A stretch of DNA of 64,000 bases from Dichetophora obliterata. Taxonomy: Eukaryota; Arthropoda; Insecta; Diptera; Sciomyzidae. Below the pieces are notes generated by a model. The model searched no databases and was not told the origin of the DNA. It saw only the letters and a program-made list of their open reading frames with translations. Positions within the stretch are counted from its first letter, which is position 1, and the number at the start of each line of letters is the position of its first letter. The position numbers and the translations under genes were made by a program. This document shows, piece by piece, positions 33,692 through 44,759 of this stretch. The stretch lies in NCBI GenBank assembly GCA_963920525.1, contig OY986439.1:2177001-2241000 (forward strand), in the 5' to 3' direction.

Positions 33692-33770
33692 CTGGTTTGG
33701 CTGAAATCGAACCTGGGATCACCCAATATTTCGTTATTCCTAACAAAACGAATTCTGCTTTTCTATTTCG
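33692..33770 (-). repeat. tRNA-like sequence
   Basis: On the minus strand CCCAGGTTCGATTTCAGCC is a good B box. Upstream, GTTTTGTTAGGAATAACG sits where an A box would be but matches poorly. It is likely part of a tRNA-bearing repeat related to T1/T2. Confidence 0.35.
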
Positions 33771-33877
33771 CAATGTTTACTCTGTAAAGTGATTAATTAT
33801 TTCCTGTTGAGCCTTCTAGTTAAACTTACGCCTTCTTTTAGTAACTTGTATTTCATAGACGATTAATGAAACCGGCA

Positions 33878-34440
33878 GGGTTAAAAATCTTGGACTAAAT
33901 TTTATTACAGCTTAAATATGACTGCATTTTTATATACAGTAACTTTGCAGTTTAAAATTGAAACTTTGTAAATACTAACTCATAATTAAAACTTTACTGT
34001 TTTAATATTTTAACCAAAAGAAATATTACAGCTTCCCTTTAAGCTTTTTGGTTTAAATTTAAGTACTATTCCGTATTTTTTTTCTTTTTATTACAAATAC
34101 ACTAAACTCTTGTACATTTGGATACTAAATTTGGATTTGAACCAGTAAAAAGTAAGCCTGGCAATGCTAAACTCAATATAAGAGGATTCGGTTCAATATT
34201 TTTTCTTATCGTTTATGTTACGTATAGCTCAATAGCTCAATGGTGACACTTGTGAACATACAAACTAAATGTCGTGGGTTCGAGTCTAACGGTGCTTGCT
34301 ATTTTTTTTTTAATATTTTAATCCAAGCTTGTACTTAATTTAAAACCAAAGCTGTTTTAAAATCATATTTTAGTATTTTGCAATTACTAGATTTGAAACC
34401 AAAGCTGATGTAGACTCTCATATAGTACAGAAAATTTTTA
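33878..34440 (+). mobile_element. T3, diverged tRNA-bearing repeat related to T1/T2
   Basis: It starts GGGTTAAAAATCTTGGACTA, nearly identical to the T2 left end, and runs through AT-rich sequence to a tRNA-like segment at 34223-34296. The right end is unclear; CCAAAGCTG words at 34345 and 34398 may belong to the other arm. The boundary is therefore approximate. Confidence 0.4.
34223..34296 (+). repeat. tRNA-like sequence in T3
   Basis: TAGCTCAATGGTGACACTTG resembles an A box and GTGGGTTCGAGTCTAAC is a strong B box about 35 bases later, with total length near that of a tRNA. Acceptor pairing is weak, so a functional tRNA is unlikely. Confidence 0.5.
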
Positions 34441-35657
34441 ATTTTAGTACAAGATTTCTAAATGCTTTATGCCTTAATAAAGGGTAATTCTTTAAGAGTT
34501 TGATTTTTGAAATTTGCAGTAGTGAATGAAATATTTATTTAGAGCGAAACAGCAATGCCTGCCATTTACTTTTTAAAGATTATTTCATGTAAATGTTTCC
34601 CGTGGCTACGCCTGAAGTAGTCCAACCATAAGCTCCAATTTTGGCATACTTTCTCCCAGGTTTTGGCCGGTATATCATCCATGGCAGGTGTGATGTTGTC
34701 TGCCAGAGCTGTAATTGTGGCTGGCTTGTACCTGTACACGAGAAACTTCATAAAGCCCCACAAAAAAATAGTCTAGTGGGGTCAAATCGCACGAACTTTG
34801 CCGTCAAGGGACTGCTCTAAGATGTGAGATTGATTACTCACCTTTCAATAGTATCATGGTATCACTTGCATATGGCATGTGGTACCATCTTGTTGAAACC
34901 ATATGTCAACCAAGTCCAATTCTTCCAAACTACTTTTGCAGCACAAGCAAAATGTTCGAAAAATACCAATTAAGCAGCACTGCAAACATTAAAAATTCTA
35001 AAATGAAATTTTTCTATCAAGCGTCACTCATCATTCGCTTTAAAAAAATTCACGCTGCAATTTGGACGCATGAAAAATGCCAATTGTGCGCATACTGCAA
35101 AAGGTGATGCATTACCGAACAGACCCAATATTGGTATTAATCAACAGGTAATTGCATAGATAAGACAAAAAAAATATTTGAGTAAATAAATTGATATAAG
35201 AAATCTTAGAAAATATTAAATTTGAGGTACCGGGACATAGCCCCAAGGGACATAATCCCAAAAAAAGTTGAAAAATCCAAATTTGGGGTTACGTCCCCTT
35301 TTTAAGTGGTCATAATCCCAAATAAAAGTTTTGCATTCTTCTTCTAGTGGACGCCAATATATTGTTTTATATACTGCTAATATATTTAAACTGGGTTTAT
35401 AAATTGTTGTTGTTTATTATTAAAAAAGAATGTAATGTTTAATTTGTATACTTTCTTAAGTGTTTAGGTAAGGTAAATATACCCTGTACAAAGGCAAATT
35501 ATGTCATTATAAACAAATTTATTTGCCCTTGTTCAGAATGGTGATAACAACATAAATTTTTCAAATAACTATTACTAATTTACCTAAATCATGGAAGAAG
35601 ACATCGCCGGCGCTATGAAAAACGCCCAATGAAAAATTGCCCCAAAAAAAAATGAAA

Positions 35658-36077
35658 AATCGAGCAAATGAAAAATGGCCCAAAAAATTAAATGAAAAAT
35701 CACCCAAAAAAATTAAAAATTACCCAATTTCAAAATAATGTTTCAATGTTTAATTATTAACAAAAATAATCTAACAAAAATTAATATGACTATTAATTTC
35801 CTAAATTAGGAATCACTGCTTTATCAACACAATTTAGTTAGGGTCGCATTTAGATCAATTTGCACATTGCCTTAAAACTTAAACTAAATGTATTTAAAAT
35901 CGAGCAAATGAAAAATGGCCCAAAAAATTAAATGAAAAATCACCCAAAAAAATTAGAAATTACCCAATTTTAAAATAATGTTTCAATGTTTAATTATTAA
36001 CAAAAAGAATCTAACAAAAATTAATATGATTATTAATTTCCTAAATTAAGAAGCACTGCTTTATCAACACAATTTAG
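35658..36077. repeat. Direct repeat, ~180 bp, offset exactly 240 bp
   Basis: 35658-35837 and 35898-36077 align without gaps and differ at only a handful of positions. Each starts AAATCGAGCAAATGAAAAAT and ends CACAATTTAG. The 60-bp spacer differs. The high identity suggests a recent duplication relative to the neighbouring diverged repeats. Confidence 0.85.
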
Positions 36078-36304
36078 ATTTATCTTTTTAATAGGCGGCC
36101 GCTGCTTAGGGATTACAACCCTCAGTAAGTCCAACACCAGCTTCGCTGTATACAAAGGCAAATTATTTTATCGTAAAAAAAGCCATAAAAAAATTGATTT
36201 GACCTTGTTGATGTTGTTATCACCATTTCGTACAAGGGCAAATCATTTTCTCTTATATCTGTATTAAGAAAATATAGCATAAGTCGACTTAAGACAAATC
36301 TAAG

Positions 36305-36490
36305 TTATTGATGCAGCTGTGTTCCACGCATATAGCACTTTAAACACACAAAATCTGGAGCTGTTAGCATGACCTTAGCCAAAGTTATGACACAAAAAGA
36401 CCCTTTCATATAACTTATATAGCGATTGAAAACTTTGAAGCTAGATTTCTCGAAACTTTGAAATCAGACTTAATCTGTCATTACTTATCG
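36305..36490 (+). repeat. Dispersed repeat, second copy of 24.13 kb
   Basis: Same word order as 24129-24290, with an extra segment TTAGCCAAAGTTATGACAC to ATAACTTATATAG in the middle. It lies inside the 35.2-36.7 kb TIR element. Confidence 0.65.
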
Positions 36491-36924
36491 ACACAGATAT
36501 CAGCATTTTTTGAAATCACTTGGGACTATGACGCCCAAAGTCAAATTGGATTATCCAAAAATTGGATTTGGGATTATGTCCTCTTTCAAAGCGGTCATAA
36601 TCCCAAATTTGAAATTTGAAATTTGGAATTTGGTATTATTTCCATTGGGGCTATGTCCCGGCACCAAATTTGATATATTTTTAAGTGATTTTAATATATG
36701 ATATCATCCAATGATAAATTTAAGAAATTGACAAATTTCCCTGAAAAAAAACATTCTATAAAAATTAGTTCCATTTTTTTCTTTAATCTACCAGGTTTGA
36801 TTCTATTTATCCAGGAATTGTAAACAGCTCTTCCTTATTCGCCCTACAAATATTTATTTTTTTTTATTGAAAAAAAGCTTAAAATAAAAAATGTACATTC
36901 AAAATCAAGAAAAAAATTAATTTT

Positions 36925-37340
36925 GGTCCTAGGGAGGTACCCTTCGGGTCTAGCCGATTTCAACAATTTTCAGTACACATCCATTACTCTATTTAACTAC
37001 CATTCTGACGCATTTTTGTTAAAATCGATCAACCTTTGTATGTATTTCTAATACAAAGTCAAGTAAAAAAATTAATTAACCGATTAAAATTAAGGTTCTA
37101 ACCGATTTTGACTTTTTTCAGAACACATCCATTACTCTATTTACATCCATTACCCCTCTGACAAATTTTTGTTAAGATCGGCCATCCTTTGTATGTACCT
37201 CCCATGAAAAATTGAGTAAAAAATTAATATAAGTCCAAGGCAGGTGCTCCTAGGGTCTAACCGATTTCGACCATTTTTAAAATTTTCCTTGATTGGCCTA
37301 AGCTAATTAAGCATACAAAATTGCATTATCAAAGGAGCAC
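36925..37340. repeat. Dispersed repeat with ~180-bp units
   Basis: Two related units begin TCTARCCGATTT and include CACATCCATTACTCTATTTA, TTTTTGTTAARATCG and CCTTTGTATGTA; a third start occurs at 37255. The right edge GAGCACTCCTTCTATTTTTG matches GAGCAACTCCTTCTATTTTT at 61688, so the two loci share a repeat end. Confidence 0.55.
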
Positions 37341-37951
37341 TCCTTCTATTTTTGTCCATCACTTATATGCAGACACTTCACGGTGCGCAGGCCAACAAAC
37401 AGCACCAAACAGTGCATTTTTCAGGGTGCATTGGCAGCTCTTAAACTGCCTCTGGCTGCTCTTCAGACAAAATTCGGCAATTCTGTTTGTTGACGTACCC
37501 ATTAAGCCACAAATGAGCTTCGTCGCTGAAGACAATTTTTTGATTAAAACACATTTCTCACCGAGCACGAATTTTGATAATTCAATGATTTGCAAGCGCT
37601 ATTCGTTTGTTAGTCTACACCCAGAAAACAGATTAGTTGGCATTACAAAATTTTTTGTTAGGTCTTTTGCTTTTTTGTTGTCATAAAAATATTTTGCTTA
37701 TTAGAAACTTCATTCGGTAGTGAAAAATGAAAATTGGTTTTTATAGCAGATATTCGTTAAAATATGTTAATGTAACTACAAATCTTAAGTTGCTGCAACC
37801 TCAAAAATTCGGTTGGGCATTTTCGTTTCCTCAGTGTATGCTTGGTGAAATGGCAAACCTTATTGAGCATTATTGCCACATGTGACAAATCACGCGTGAA
37901 GTGTCAAAAAATTTACGCTGTAGAAGCAAATAGCAAAAAAGTCACCCTTTA

Positions 37952-39477
37952 AAACAAAATATATTGTCACCAATTTAATATCTTTATTCAATATGAAAGC
38001 TTTCTCGATTACAACTGTCGGCCTCTGATAGATCATTAGGAAAACTATAGATCGATATCGTGCGTATTTTATTTTCGTACATTTTTCAATACACCTTCAT
38101 ATTTATGAAGCCACTGAGCTTATTTTGAAACACAATAAATCCACAATAAATGGAGAGGGAGCTCATAAGGATAAGCTTCTTTTAGCGGTTATTTAAAGAA
38201 GTTTTATAATTTTTTTTAAAATTTTTATATAGATGTCAATGTGCATCAGCACCGATGATTTATGTTAATAGAAACACTTTTGCAGTCCATGCAAGGACGA
38301 TATCTTAATTATCGTTTTTCAAGTTATAACATAACAGCATATATTTATACAGGAAATAAAAGAAAATTCTTAAGAATCAACGAAGCAATGAACGGAGAAG
38401 TGAAATGGAGGGAGTCAGCAGATAAAGTAATAAAATTGAATGCGAAAACAAACGAGCAATCAACACGCATCCTCAAGGAAAATAATTCAATTAATCAAAC
38501 TCACGCAGGGAAATACAAATGGGCGAAATCTGGGCGTGCAAATATTGATTGAGCGATTGAATGATAAGCACAAATTGAAGATGAAGACAAAGTGGAAATC
38601 GAAGACGCGACAATTGCGGATAACACGCTTAATGACAGCTATGACAAGCCCACCTAGTTTGGTAAGGAAAGCCAACATCACCAACATCAACAAACACAAC
38701 AACAACAACAACAGCAACAATTTGCCGTTGAACAAATAAACGGCCTCTTTGAATTAATTTTGTGGCATTTCTCTCCATGCTTTGTAAAGTAAAAGAAAAA
38801 GTTTGGTTCTTTTATTGTTTTTTGTTTTTTTTTTTTAAATTTAAATTTAAATCAGCTCTTGTTTGCTCTGGTTAGCCTGAATTAATAATACACCAATATT
38901 TTATTAGATGATTTTAGGATTTTATTAGATTTTCTATTCTGACTGCTGCATGAAATTTTTTAGCTTTTAATTGACATAGCATTTAAAGCTCATCTAATTC
39001 CTACCCACGATTCCCCACCATTGCCTGTCGTCACATCTTTCTAATGTGGGGGTGAGAGGGGCGTGGAGAATGGTGCTGATTTTATTGCCACAGCTATAGA
39101 ATAGCTTATTTAAATGCCGATTGAAAAACATTTCGTTGAATTTTATTCACGCGTGTGAGTGAACGGCCGAGGCTTCAACTTCTTGAGGGGTGAACTTTTA
39201 TTGTGACGAAAGTTTTTTTTCCAGATTTTGTTCAATTGCAGCGCAATTCAAAGCCAGAGCCACGTGCTTCAAGAATATTTATTGGCAATAAATTGGGCAC
39301 ATTTATTTTCATTCGGCTTAGATTTAATAAGAAAACGCTTTCTGCAATAAATTGTATTCGTATAAATATACAAAATCGCAAAAGTAAGTGGGACTACATT
39401 TCACTTTGACAGCTGCCAAGTCAACAGAGAATTTGTAACAATTTTAATGATACGATATTATACGATATTTCATTTAA
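37952..39477. other. Mostly unique non-coding; two small frames, unknown
   Basis: Frames of 96 codons (38262-38552) and 99 codons (38440-38739) overlap and are rich in Lys, Asn and Ser; the second runs into an AACAACAACAACA repeat. The composition around 38360-38700 is GC-richer than its flanks, and GTAAGG at 38662 could be a donor. I recognise no domain. The rest is AT-rich intron-like sequence. Confidence 0.35.
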
Positions 39478-39945
39478 AGATGGGCTAAGGAATTCAGTGA
39501 TCCCTTTACTACTAAATTATTATATACCTCTCTCGTAAGGCCAATTCTTAAATATGCATCAGTTATATGGAACCCAAAATATAATGTCTACATCGACACA
39601 ATAGAATCCGTTCAAAAACAGTTTTTACTTTTTGCTTTACGTCATAGTCGTTGGAACTCCAATATTATGCTTCCATCGTATGAAATACGCCTTAAAATTA
39701 TTTTTCTACCTTCCCTAAGAAGCAGAAGAATGATGCTTAATGTCATGTTTCTGTATAAATTACTTCGTGGCGAGATTAATTCGGAATAGGAACTAGACAT
39801 TTTCTGTTTTTCAAGTTGAGTCAGTGCAGTTCTAATTACGCTCTTCATGAACCTTTACGATGTATGTGCAGTGATTTCAATGCCAACTTCAACATGATTA
39901 ATTTTTTCTGATTCGGTAGACGTCTTAAAACGGAATATTATACTA
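39478..39945 (+). pseudogene. LINE reverse-transcriptase C-terminal fragment
   Basis: The frame reads YTSLVRPILKYASVIWNPKY, ESVQKQFLLFALRHSRW, LPSLRSRRMMLNVMFLYKLL, then, after a stop, SNYALHEPLRCMCSDFN. This is the post-RT region seen in Jockey/I-like elements of flies. The catalytic domain is absent. The 5' end is cut near 39478 and no poly-A tail is evident. The two other C-terminal fragments (4.9 kb and 47.4 kb) are different subfamilies. Confidence 0.83.
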
Positions 39946-41627
39946 CATTTAAATAATTAAATCAATTTAACTTCATCATATTATACCTAGCGCAGTTTTA
40001 TAACAATGTAATATTGGTAATTGAGATTGTTCTGTTTCTCTTTTTTGTCTCGATATTATTTTTTATAAAGTAAGCACCATCAAATATGAATCGTTTTCAC
40101 AACTTACTTTTTAATTATTCTATATTTTAATTTTAAATCGATTTGTGATTTACGTGCTCACGTGGTTTCCTGATTTGAAATTAGACTGAACTCACACTAT
40201 CACCTGGATTGGTGTGCCAGAGTATATCTCTTTTCCACACAATTTCATGCCTGTGTTGGCCCAAATGCATATCCAACTAATTGGGATTTTGATTTGGCGG
40301 ATATGAGATTTATCTCACTTCCACGTAGGTCCTTGGGTTGGACAATGGCCACAAACCAGTTAAAATGAGTTTAGTGTTTTTGATTGTTTTTCGGGTACCT
40401 TAAATTGATAATTACTATTATTTAATTCGATGTTGCTTATTTATATAGAATCAAGTATACTTAAATACGCGTTTTATATTTATTCAATTTTTAAATTCCG
40501 CTGAAAAGCCAATTAATGTGCTTAGTGGAAAATCCTAATTGCCAATAGGGGGTATGTTTTAGTACGTAGGTGCATTCTGTCTCTCCCGGCTGATTCGGGC
40601 AGATTTTATAATGTAAATCGTGCATGCGTATAGGACGGGTATACGTATCTTTGGAAGATTTCATACCTCCGGGCGAATCCAAAAAAACGTAAAAGGAGAT
40701 TAGTTATTTGCATCATGGACCTAAACCCGATGCGCCAAAGTAACTTTAACCCTGGATAACCAATGTTAGTCGTTTCGAATGGCACTGCTCTCTATTTTGC
40801 TTATAATTTTTTCTCTCTTCTGATCGTCTTCTCTATCCACGAAACATGCATGCTGTATTAAAGCAGAAATATGGACAAGGCATGCATTGTCATAAAAAGG
40901 ACAACCAAAAATTATCCAAAGTCGCTGGAATGCTTGTTTTTCCGGTATCTTATGCTAGCATTATGCGAATTGTTTATACACAATAGCATGCATACTAAAA
41001 TATGCATGCTGTATTAATACTGAGAAATGTATCAAGCATGCGTAGTTAAAAAAAAATGTTAAATTTCTATAAATTTCGGTTAAGCCAATTTTGAATGCAT
41101 GCATGAGGACCGGGCTTAGGGCTGAAAAATTTTTAGCCGAAATATTTTCGTAGCTAATTCTAATTCTAAAATTCAATATATATCAATTATCTTGTTTGAC
41201 GAGTGCTGTAAATTTTTTGACGGCCAAATTTTGAGCGACAAATTTAAGGAAAACTAACCAGCAAAAACTTCGCTTACAGGCAATAAATAAAGTATTGCAG
41301 AAAATTCGAGCAACCGAGTACTTTTTGGATTACAAAAGTACTACTTTAACTTGGGCATGTCATTTGCGGTAATATTAAAAATCAATGAACAACGTAGTTC
41401 AATTAATGCATTTCTAGCTTTTCTTAATATAAGGTACCAGTATAAAAGCCCGTCCTACGACGGGTCGTCCGCACAATTCCTTTTTGAAGGTACTTTTTTC
41501 TCTTTTTAAAGGTTGCTTTTTTATTCACTTGATTTTTGCAAAATACAAAAATATCACTTAAAATAACATTTTAAGTATTGAAGCAGTGTTGAAAAATTAG
41601 CAATCATCATATACGTAGCAATTGTCG
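39946..41627. other. Non-coding with a weak 154-bp repeat
   Basis: ATGCATGCTGTATTAA occurs at about 40848 and 41003, each followed by a related ...CAAG-CATGC word. At 41442 TATAAAAG precedes CCCGTC-CTAC-GACGGG, a perfect 6-bp hairpin (41450-41465); this could be a small promoter or repeat tip but nothing follows that supports a gene. Confidence 0.4.
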
Positions 41628-41699
41628 GCCTTTGTAGTCTAGTGAAGAGTGCGCTAGACTATTAACCCAGAGGTCTCTGGTTCGAATCCGGGCTCAGGC
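41628..41699 (+). tRNA. tRNA-like sequence, 72 nt, probably a pseudogene or SINE head
   Basis: The length is exactly that of a tRNA. The B box GGTTCGAATCC is perfect and the T arm pairs fully (TCTGG with CCGGG). The acceptor GCCTTTG/CTCAGGC pairs at 5 of 7 positions. The anticodon loop CTATTAA would give anticodon ATT, but the anticodon stem (CTAGA/CCCAG) has two mismatches. An A-box-like TAGTCTAGTGAAG is present. It stands alone, unlike clustered fly tRNA genes, and the mismatches argue for a decayed copy; a SINE body downstream is possible but not shown. Confidence 0.5.
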
Positions 41700-42550
41700 A
41701 TGGTTCTTTTCACTTTCCTCGTTCTTTCCTACATTTAAGAATTATGTAAAAACTAAAAATCCACAACTAAATTGTGGAAAATGTGAAATTAAAGGACAGG
41801 AACTGAGTGCTGCAAATGCTTGCCGAGATTGAGGCATAACACCAGCCTCGGTTATAAGCATTTCAAATTGTCTTTCACATTTGTTTCGCCTAATCTAAAG
41901 TTCACTTATGGTTCCAATCAATTCTTTTTCTAATAATCTATCCCTTTCCTTTCAGGTCAAAGACCTAACGTTGTTTGTATAAAGCGCATCCCTTGGGTTT
42001 TTGATCTTTTTTATAAAAAATATACAAAAAAATATACAAAAAAATATACAAAAAAATTGGTTACTTTCGGAAACTGAACTAAAAAATGGGCGTGATCGCA
42101 CAACAATTTTGCCAATTCAGATATATAAAATTGTTTTTTCCGATTGGCATGAAAATTCTAATATGGCAGTAAGACGGTTTGTGTCATGACAAAATATTCC
42201 CGGGATTACTAGTAAATTATAAAATGCTGCGAAGTTCACGTTAAAAATTAATCGTTTATAAAATAACTTTTTTTACGCCCAATTAATAACGCGCACATAA
42301 AATGACAAAAAATAATTTGGTGGCAACCCTCTTCCAGCTGTCATTCATTTATCATCAGCTACATATACCGGGGAGATCAAACAAACATGCAGCACCGCCC
42401 AAAACTATTCTACAAAGTACTCAATTGCAATTTAGGGTGCACGCAATAAGCAAAAGTACTGAATCTACCCAACTACCCAAGTTAGTGTGAATACCCCAAC
42501 TTTAATTGGAAATTATGTTTCACAGATAGTAATGTAAATGCCGCATTGTC
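41700..42550. other. Non-coding; short tandem repeat
   Basis: A 12-bp unit ATACAAAAAAAT is repeated about four times at 42018-42058. GTGTGAATACCCC at 42484 resembles the right tip of the MITE at 19944-20331, but no left tip was found. No gene. Confidence 0.45.
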
Positions 42551-43740
42551 ATGGTACAAGAAATTATTTTATTGTGTATGCGGTCTTTCATTCCCAATAA
42601 GATGAGAAGCAATAAATCAAAAGATCGCTCATGGCTTAATGAGACTAGCAAGACTGCAGCCAGGTCCAAAGTGGAAGCCTTTCAGAATTGGTGTTCTAGC
42701 AGGAATACTAACACTAAAAGACTAACACTAAAGAGGCAAGGAATCGCTGTAATGCAATTTTAAAAGGCGTAAAGTTTCTGCACAAAACTTGCATACGAAT
42801 AAAGTTTCTTCTCTGTCTTAAAGTGAGCAACAGAGTAAAGAAAGAATAAGGAATCAGACATTGTCATCGATTCTGACTCTTTGGACGATAAGACCAAATT
42901 TTTACTACTCGGCTGAACCTATTGGCTGCATTGTTTGCACAAAATTGCACCCTCTCGGATAGCAACCAGCCACTACCCTTTGTTGAGGGTAGATCTTCTG
43001 CAATGCAAGAAATTTACTTTTGAACGAAAGCAGTTAAAAGGCTCCTCACAAATCTCAACATAAACCAAGCTTCTGGTCCTGATGGAATACTGCCAATTGT
43101 GCTTAAAATGTGTGTTTCTTCTCTAGCTCAGCCTTTGCGCTACCTTTTGCATCTCCTACAGAACAGGAGTATTTCCATTTTGTTGGAAGGGAAAGTCGCA
43201 AATGTGCAGCTAGTACCTAAAAATGGCGATGCCACGAACCCTGCAAGCTGCCAATCCATTGCGATATGCTCTACGCTATTCAAAGTTATAAAGAGCGTAA
43301 TAAACTTTAACATTATGAACTATCCGGAGCACAACCAACTGCTCAGCGGTCTTCTATATGATTTCCATAGGACCTACTGGTGACCTTATGGCGTTCTTAA
43401 CCGAAAAATGCAACCAATGCGTTCATTTTTTCGGAGAGAACAAGGTTGGTGCTCTGGATATTTTAAAGTCGTTTGGGCGAGTGTGGCCGTGTAGTGTTGG
43501 TGGTATCTCTGCTAGATGGACCACGTGTTTTCCCAAGGACAAAACGATGCGTGTAGTAGTTGACGGTTTTTCGTCTCAACGTAGGAGTACCGCAGGGTTC
43601 GGTTCTACTGCCAACCTTGTTTCTGGTTTGTATAAACAACCTTCTTTCGTTGACACATAATCCAATCCATTCATCTGCGGAAGACATTTCTCATTCATAC
43701 TCATTCCAAAAACGCCCATGCTCTATGAAGATTGAGACTA
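42551..43740 (+). pseudogene. LINE ORF2 fossil (linker plus reverse transcriptase)
   Basis: The pre-RT linker RSWLNETSKTAARSKVEAFQ at 42.6 kb is followed by NQASGPDGILPIVLKMCV at 43.06 kb. VANVQLVPKNGDATNPASCQ, ICSTLFKVIKSVINFNIMNY and HNQLLSGLLYDF are RT motifs up to 43.38 kb. MAFLTEKCNQCVHFF, KVGALDILKSFGRVW and the diagnostic GVPQGSVLLPTLFLVCINNL follow at 43.59 kb. The catalytic box reads SSAEDIS where YADDST-like sequence is expected, so an Asp is lost. The frame shifts at least at 43.38 and 43.57 kb. It ends abruptly at 43.74 kb against a hAT fragment. The clade is R1/Jockey-like but not fixed. Confidence 0.85.
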
Positions 43741-43741
43741 A

Positions 43742-43925
43742 AAGGGAAAAAACTGTTCAGGAAAATGGTAATTATCTACATTATAATGAATTGAAAACTT
43801 TTTTCGAGCAACTATGGATGAGGAGCGATTAAATGCACTGGGCTTATTAAAAAATTAAGCAGATCTAGCACAAAAACTAAGTTATGAGGACGTAATAAAT
43901 GAGTTCGCACGACCACATAATGAAA
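43742..43925 (+). pseudogene. hAT transposase C-terminal fragment
   Basis: From 43799 the frame reads FFRATMDEERLNALGLLKN, stop, ADLAQKLSYEDVINEFARPH. This matches the end of the hAT dimerisation domain (the ATM..ERLN..AL block). It is out of frame with, and directly abuts, the LINE fossil to its left. It is not the same subfamily as the hAT at 32.3 kb (ATMTQKRLTHAALIHIH). No TIR was found for it. Confidence 0.7.
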
Positions 43926-44573
43926 CTCTTTTTTTTTATTATTTTGTATAAATTACTATATAATTGTGTGTAAACAATGAAATATACAATTTTTATAATT
44001 TTGTTTGCTAATGTTGTGCCTAAGGCGGTAGAATGCCTAATTGCAGCACTGCTTGTGGCTGTTCAGAATGCACTCTAAAAACCGCTTTTGTGCAATTTTT
44101 AGTCAATCGTAAAAAACCAATTTGGGCAAAAATAGGCAAAACACTTTTAGTTTTATCAAAAAGACAAGAATATTATCATCAAAATCACATGCAACTGATA
44201 TCGAAATAATGCGAAATAATTAACTTTCTTCCTCTTTCTTTCATAGTAAAAAAAAACACTGTACTTAAACTAAAACGTTTAAAGGTAAATTTTTTATGTC
44301 AATTTGTTGCATATAACAAAAGATAGCTTTCCACTTTTTAAAATTTCCACAATTGCGTATTTAATTACAATAAAATTAATTAAAAAGACACTTAAAGCAA
44401 TGTGAAAATCAACAAAACTTTGATGTGAAAAATAGGTTTTAATTAAGGCAATGTTATAACGGGGTTTGTTTTCTTTCTCTCTTATTTTACCATTTTTAAA
44501 ATAGTGTAGCATATTTATATAATATATGTGAAAATTAACCATTTACGAGAACTTTTTTTTAATCTTTGTCAAC
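43926..44573. other. AT-rich spacer
   Basis: No domain or repeat pair recognised. Word GTGCCTAAGGCGGTAGAATG near 44020 is GC-richer but isolated. Confidence 0.5.
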
Positions 44574-44759
44574 CTAGATTGTTAAAAGTTCACACTGTGC
44601 TCTGTACAAAGTATCTCTACTGTGCCCCAACAATTCTCGAACAGTTAGTTGTTCATTAAAAACAAGCAAAATACCAGCATTTAATGTTTCAATTTTAATT
44701 CGACCCCCTTTTGCGCCCTTCTTCGCCAGCTGGCAAATAAATGCAACATTTGCACTCAT
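44574..44759 (-). CDS. Hypothetical small protein frame, 61 codons
   Basis: MSANVAFICQLAKKGAKGGR followed by IKIETLNAGILLVFNEQLTV, then RELLGHSRDTLYRAQCELL. Balanced amino-acid composition is unusual for chance frames in this AT-rich window. There is no recognisable domain, no signal peptide and no neighbour that would give context. It may be the end of a decayed transposon gene, or chance. Confidence 0.15.
   Translation of the reverse strand: MSANVAFICQLAKKGAKGGRIKIETLNAGILLVFNEQLTVRELLGHSRDTLYRAQCELLTI

Larger units (their letters stand above)
35219..36673. mobile_element. TIR element of ~1.45 kb inside the second mariner
   Basis: Both ends carry GGGACATAGCCCCAA followed by ATAATCCCAAA-type words; the left reads GAGGTACCGGGACATAG and the complemented right GGTGCCGGGACATAG. 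A TA can be placed at both outer edges (35217-35218 and 36674-36675) but is not certain. Inside are a 240-bp-period direct repeat, a copy of the 24.1-kb dispersed repeat, and a GCGGCCGC octamer. No transposase was recognised. Confidence 0.65.
34566..37600 (-). pseudogene. mariner transposase pseudogene, in two pieces
   Basis: Minus strand, first piece (about 37545-37390): VFSDEAHLWLNGYVNKQNCR, with the first catalytic Asp, then PMHPEKCTVWCC. Second piece (about 34960-34566): DIWFQQDGTTCH with the second Asp, then a frameshifted remnant of the DLTPLDY block (about 34800-34770), then WGFMKFLVYRYKPATITALA and the terminal YFRRSHGKHLHEIIFK. The C-terminus is close to that of the rosa-like copy at 3.5 kb, so a related lineage is likely, but deletions prevent counting the Asp spacing. 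Stops and frameshifts throughout make it inactive. Confidence 0.85.
34480..37949 (-). mobile_element. Second mariner element, split by a TIR element
   Basis: The left tip AAGGGTAATTCTTTAAGAG and the right-tip complement AAGGGTGACTTTTTTGC are inverted, with TA at 34478-34479 and 37950-37951. Minus-strand transposase pieces lie at both ends (37.40-37.60 kb and 34.57-34.96 kb) and are collinear. The ~2.2 kb between them is foreign, chiefly the TIR element at 35219-36673 and repeat blocks at 36.9-37.3 kb. Without the insertions the element would be about 1.3 kb, normal for mariner. Confidence 0.78.

Noticed and set aside
36096..36103. GCGGCCGC octamer suggesting cloning vector
   Set aside because: An isolated restriction-site-like word in otherwise fly-like repeat DNA; no vector sequence around it.
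42484..42496. MITE right tip GTGTGAATACCCC
   Set aside because: No matching left tip within 2 kb; a single tip is not enough to call an element.
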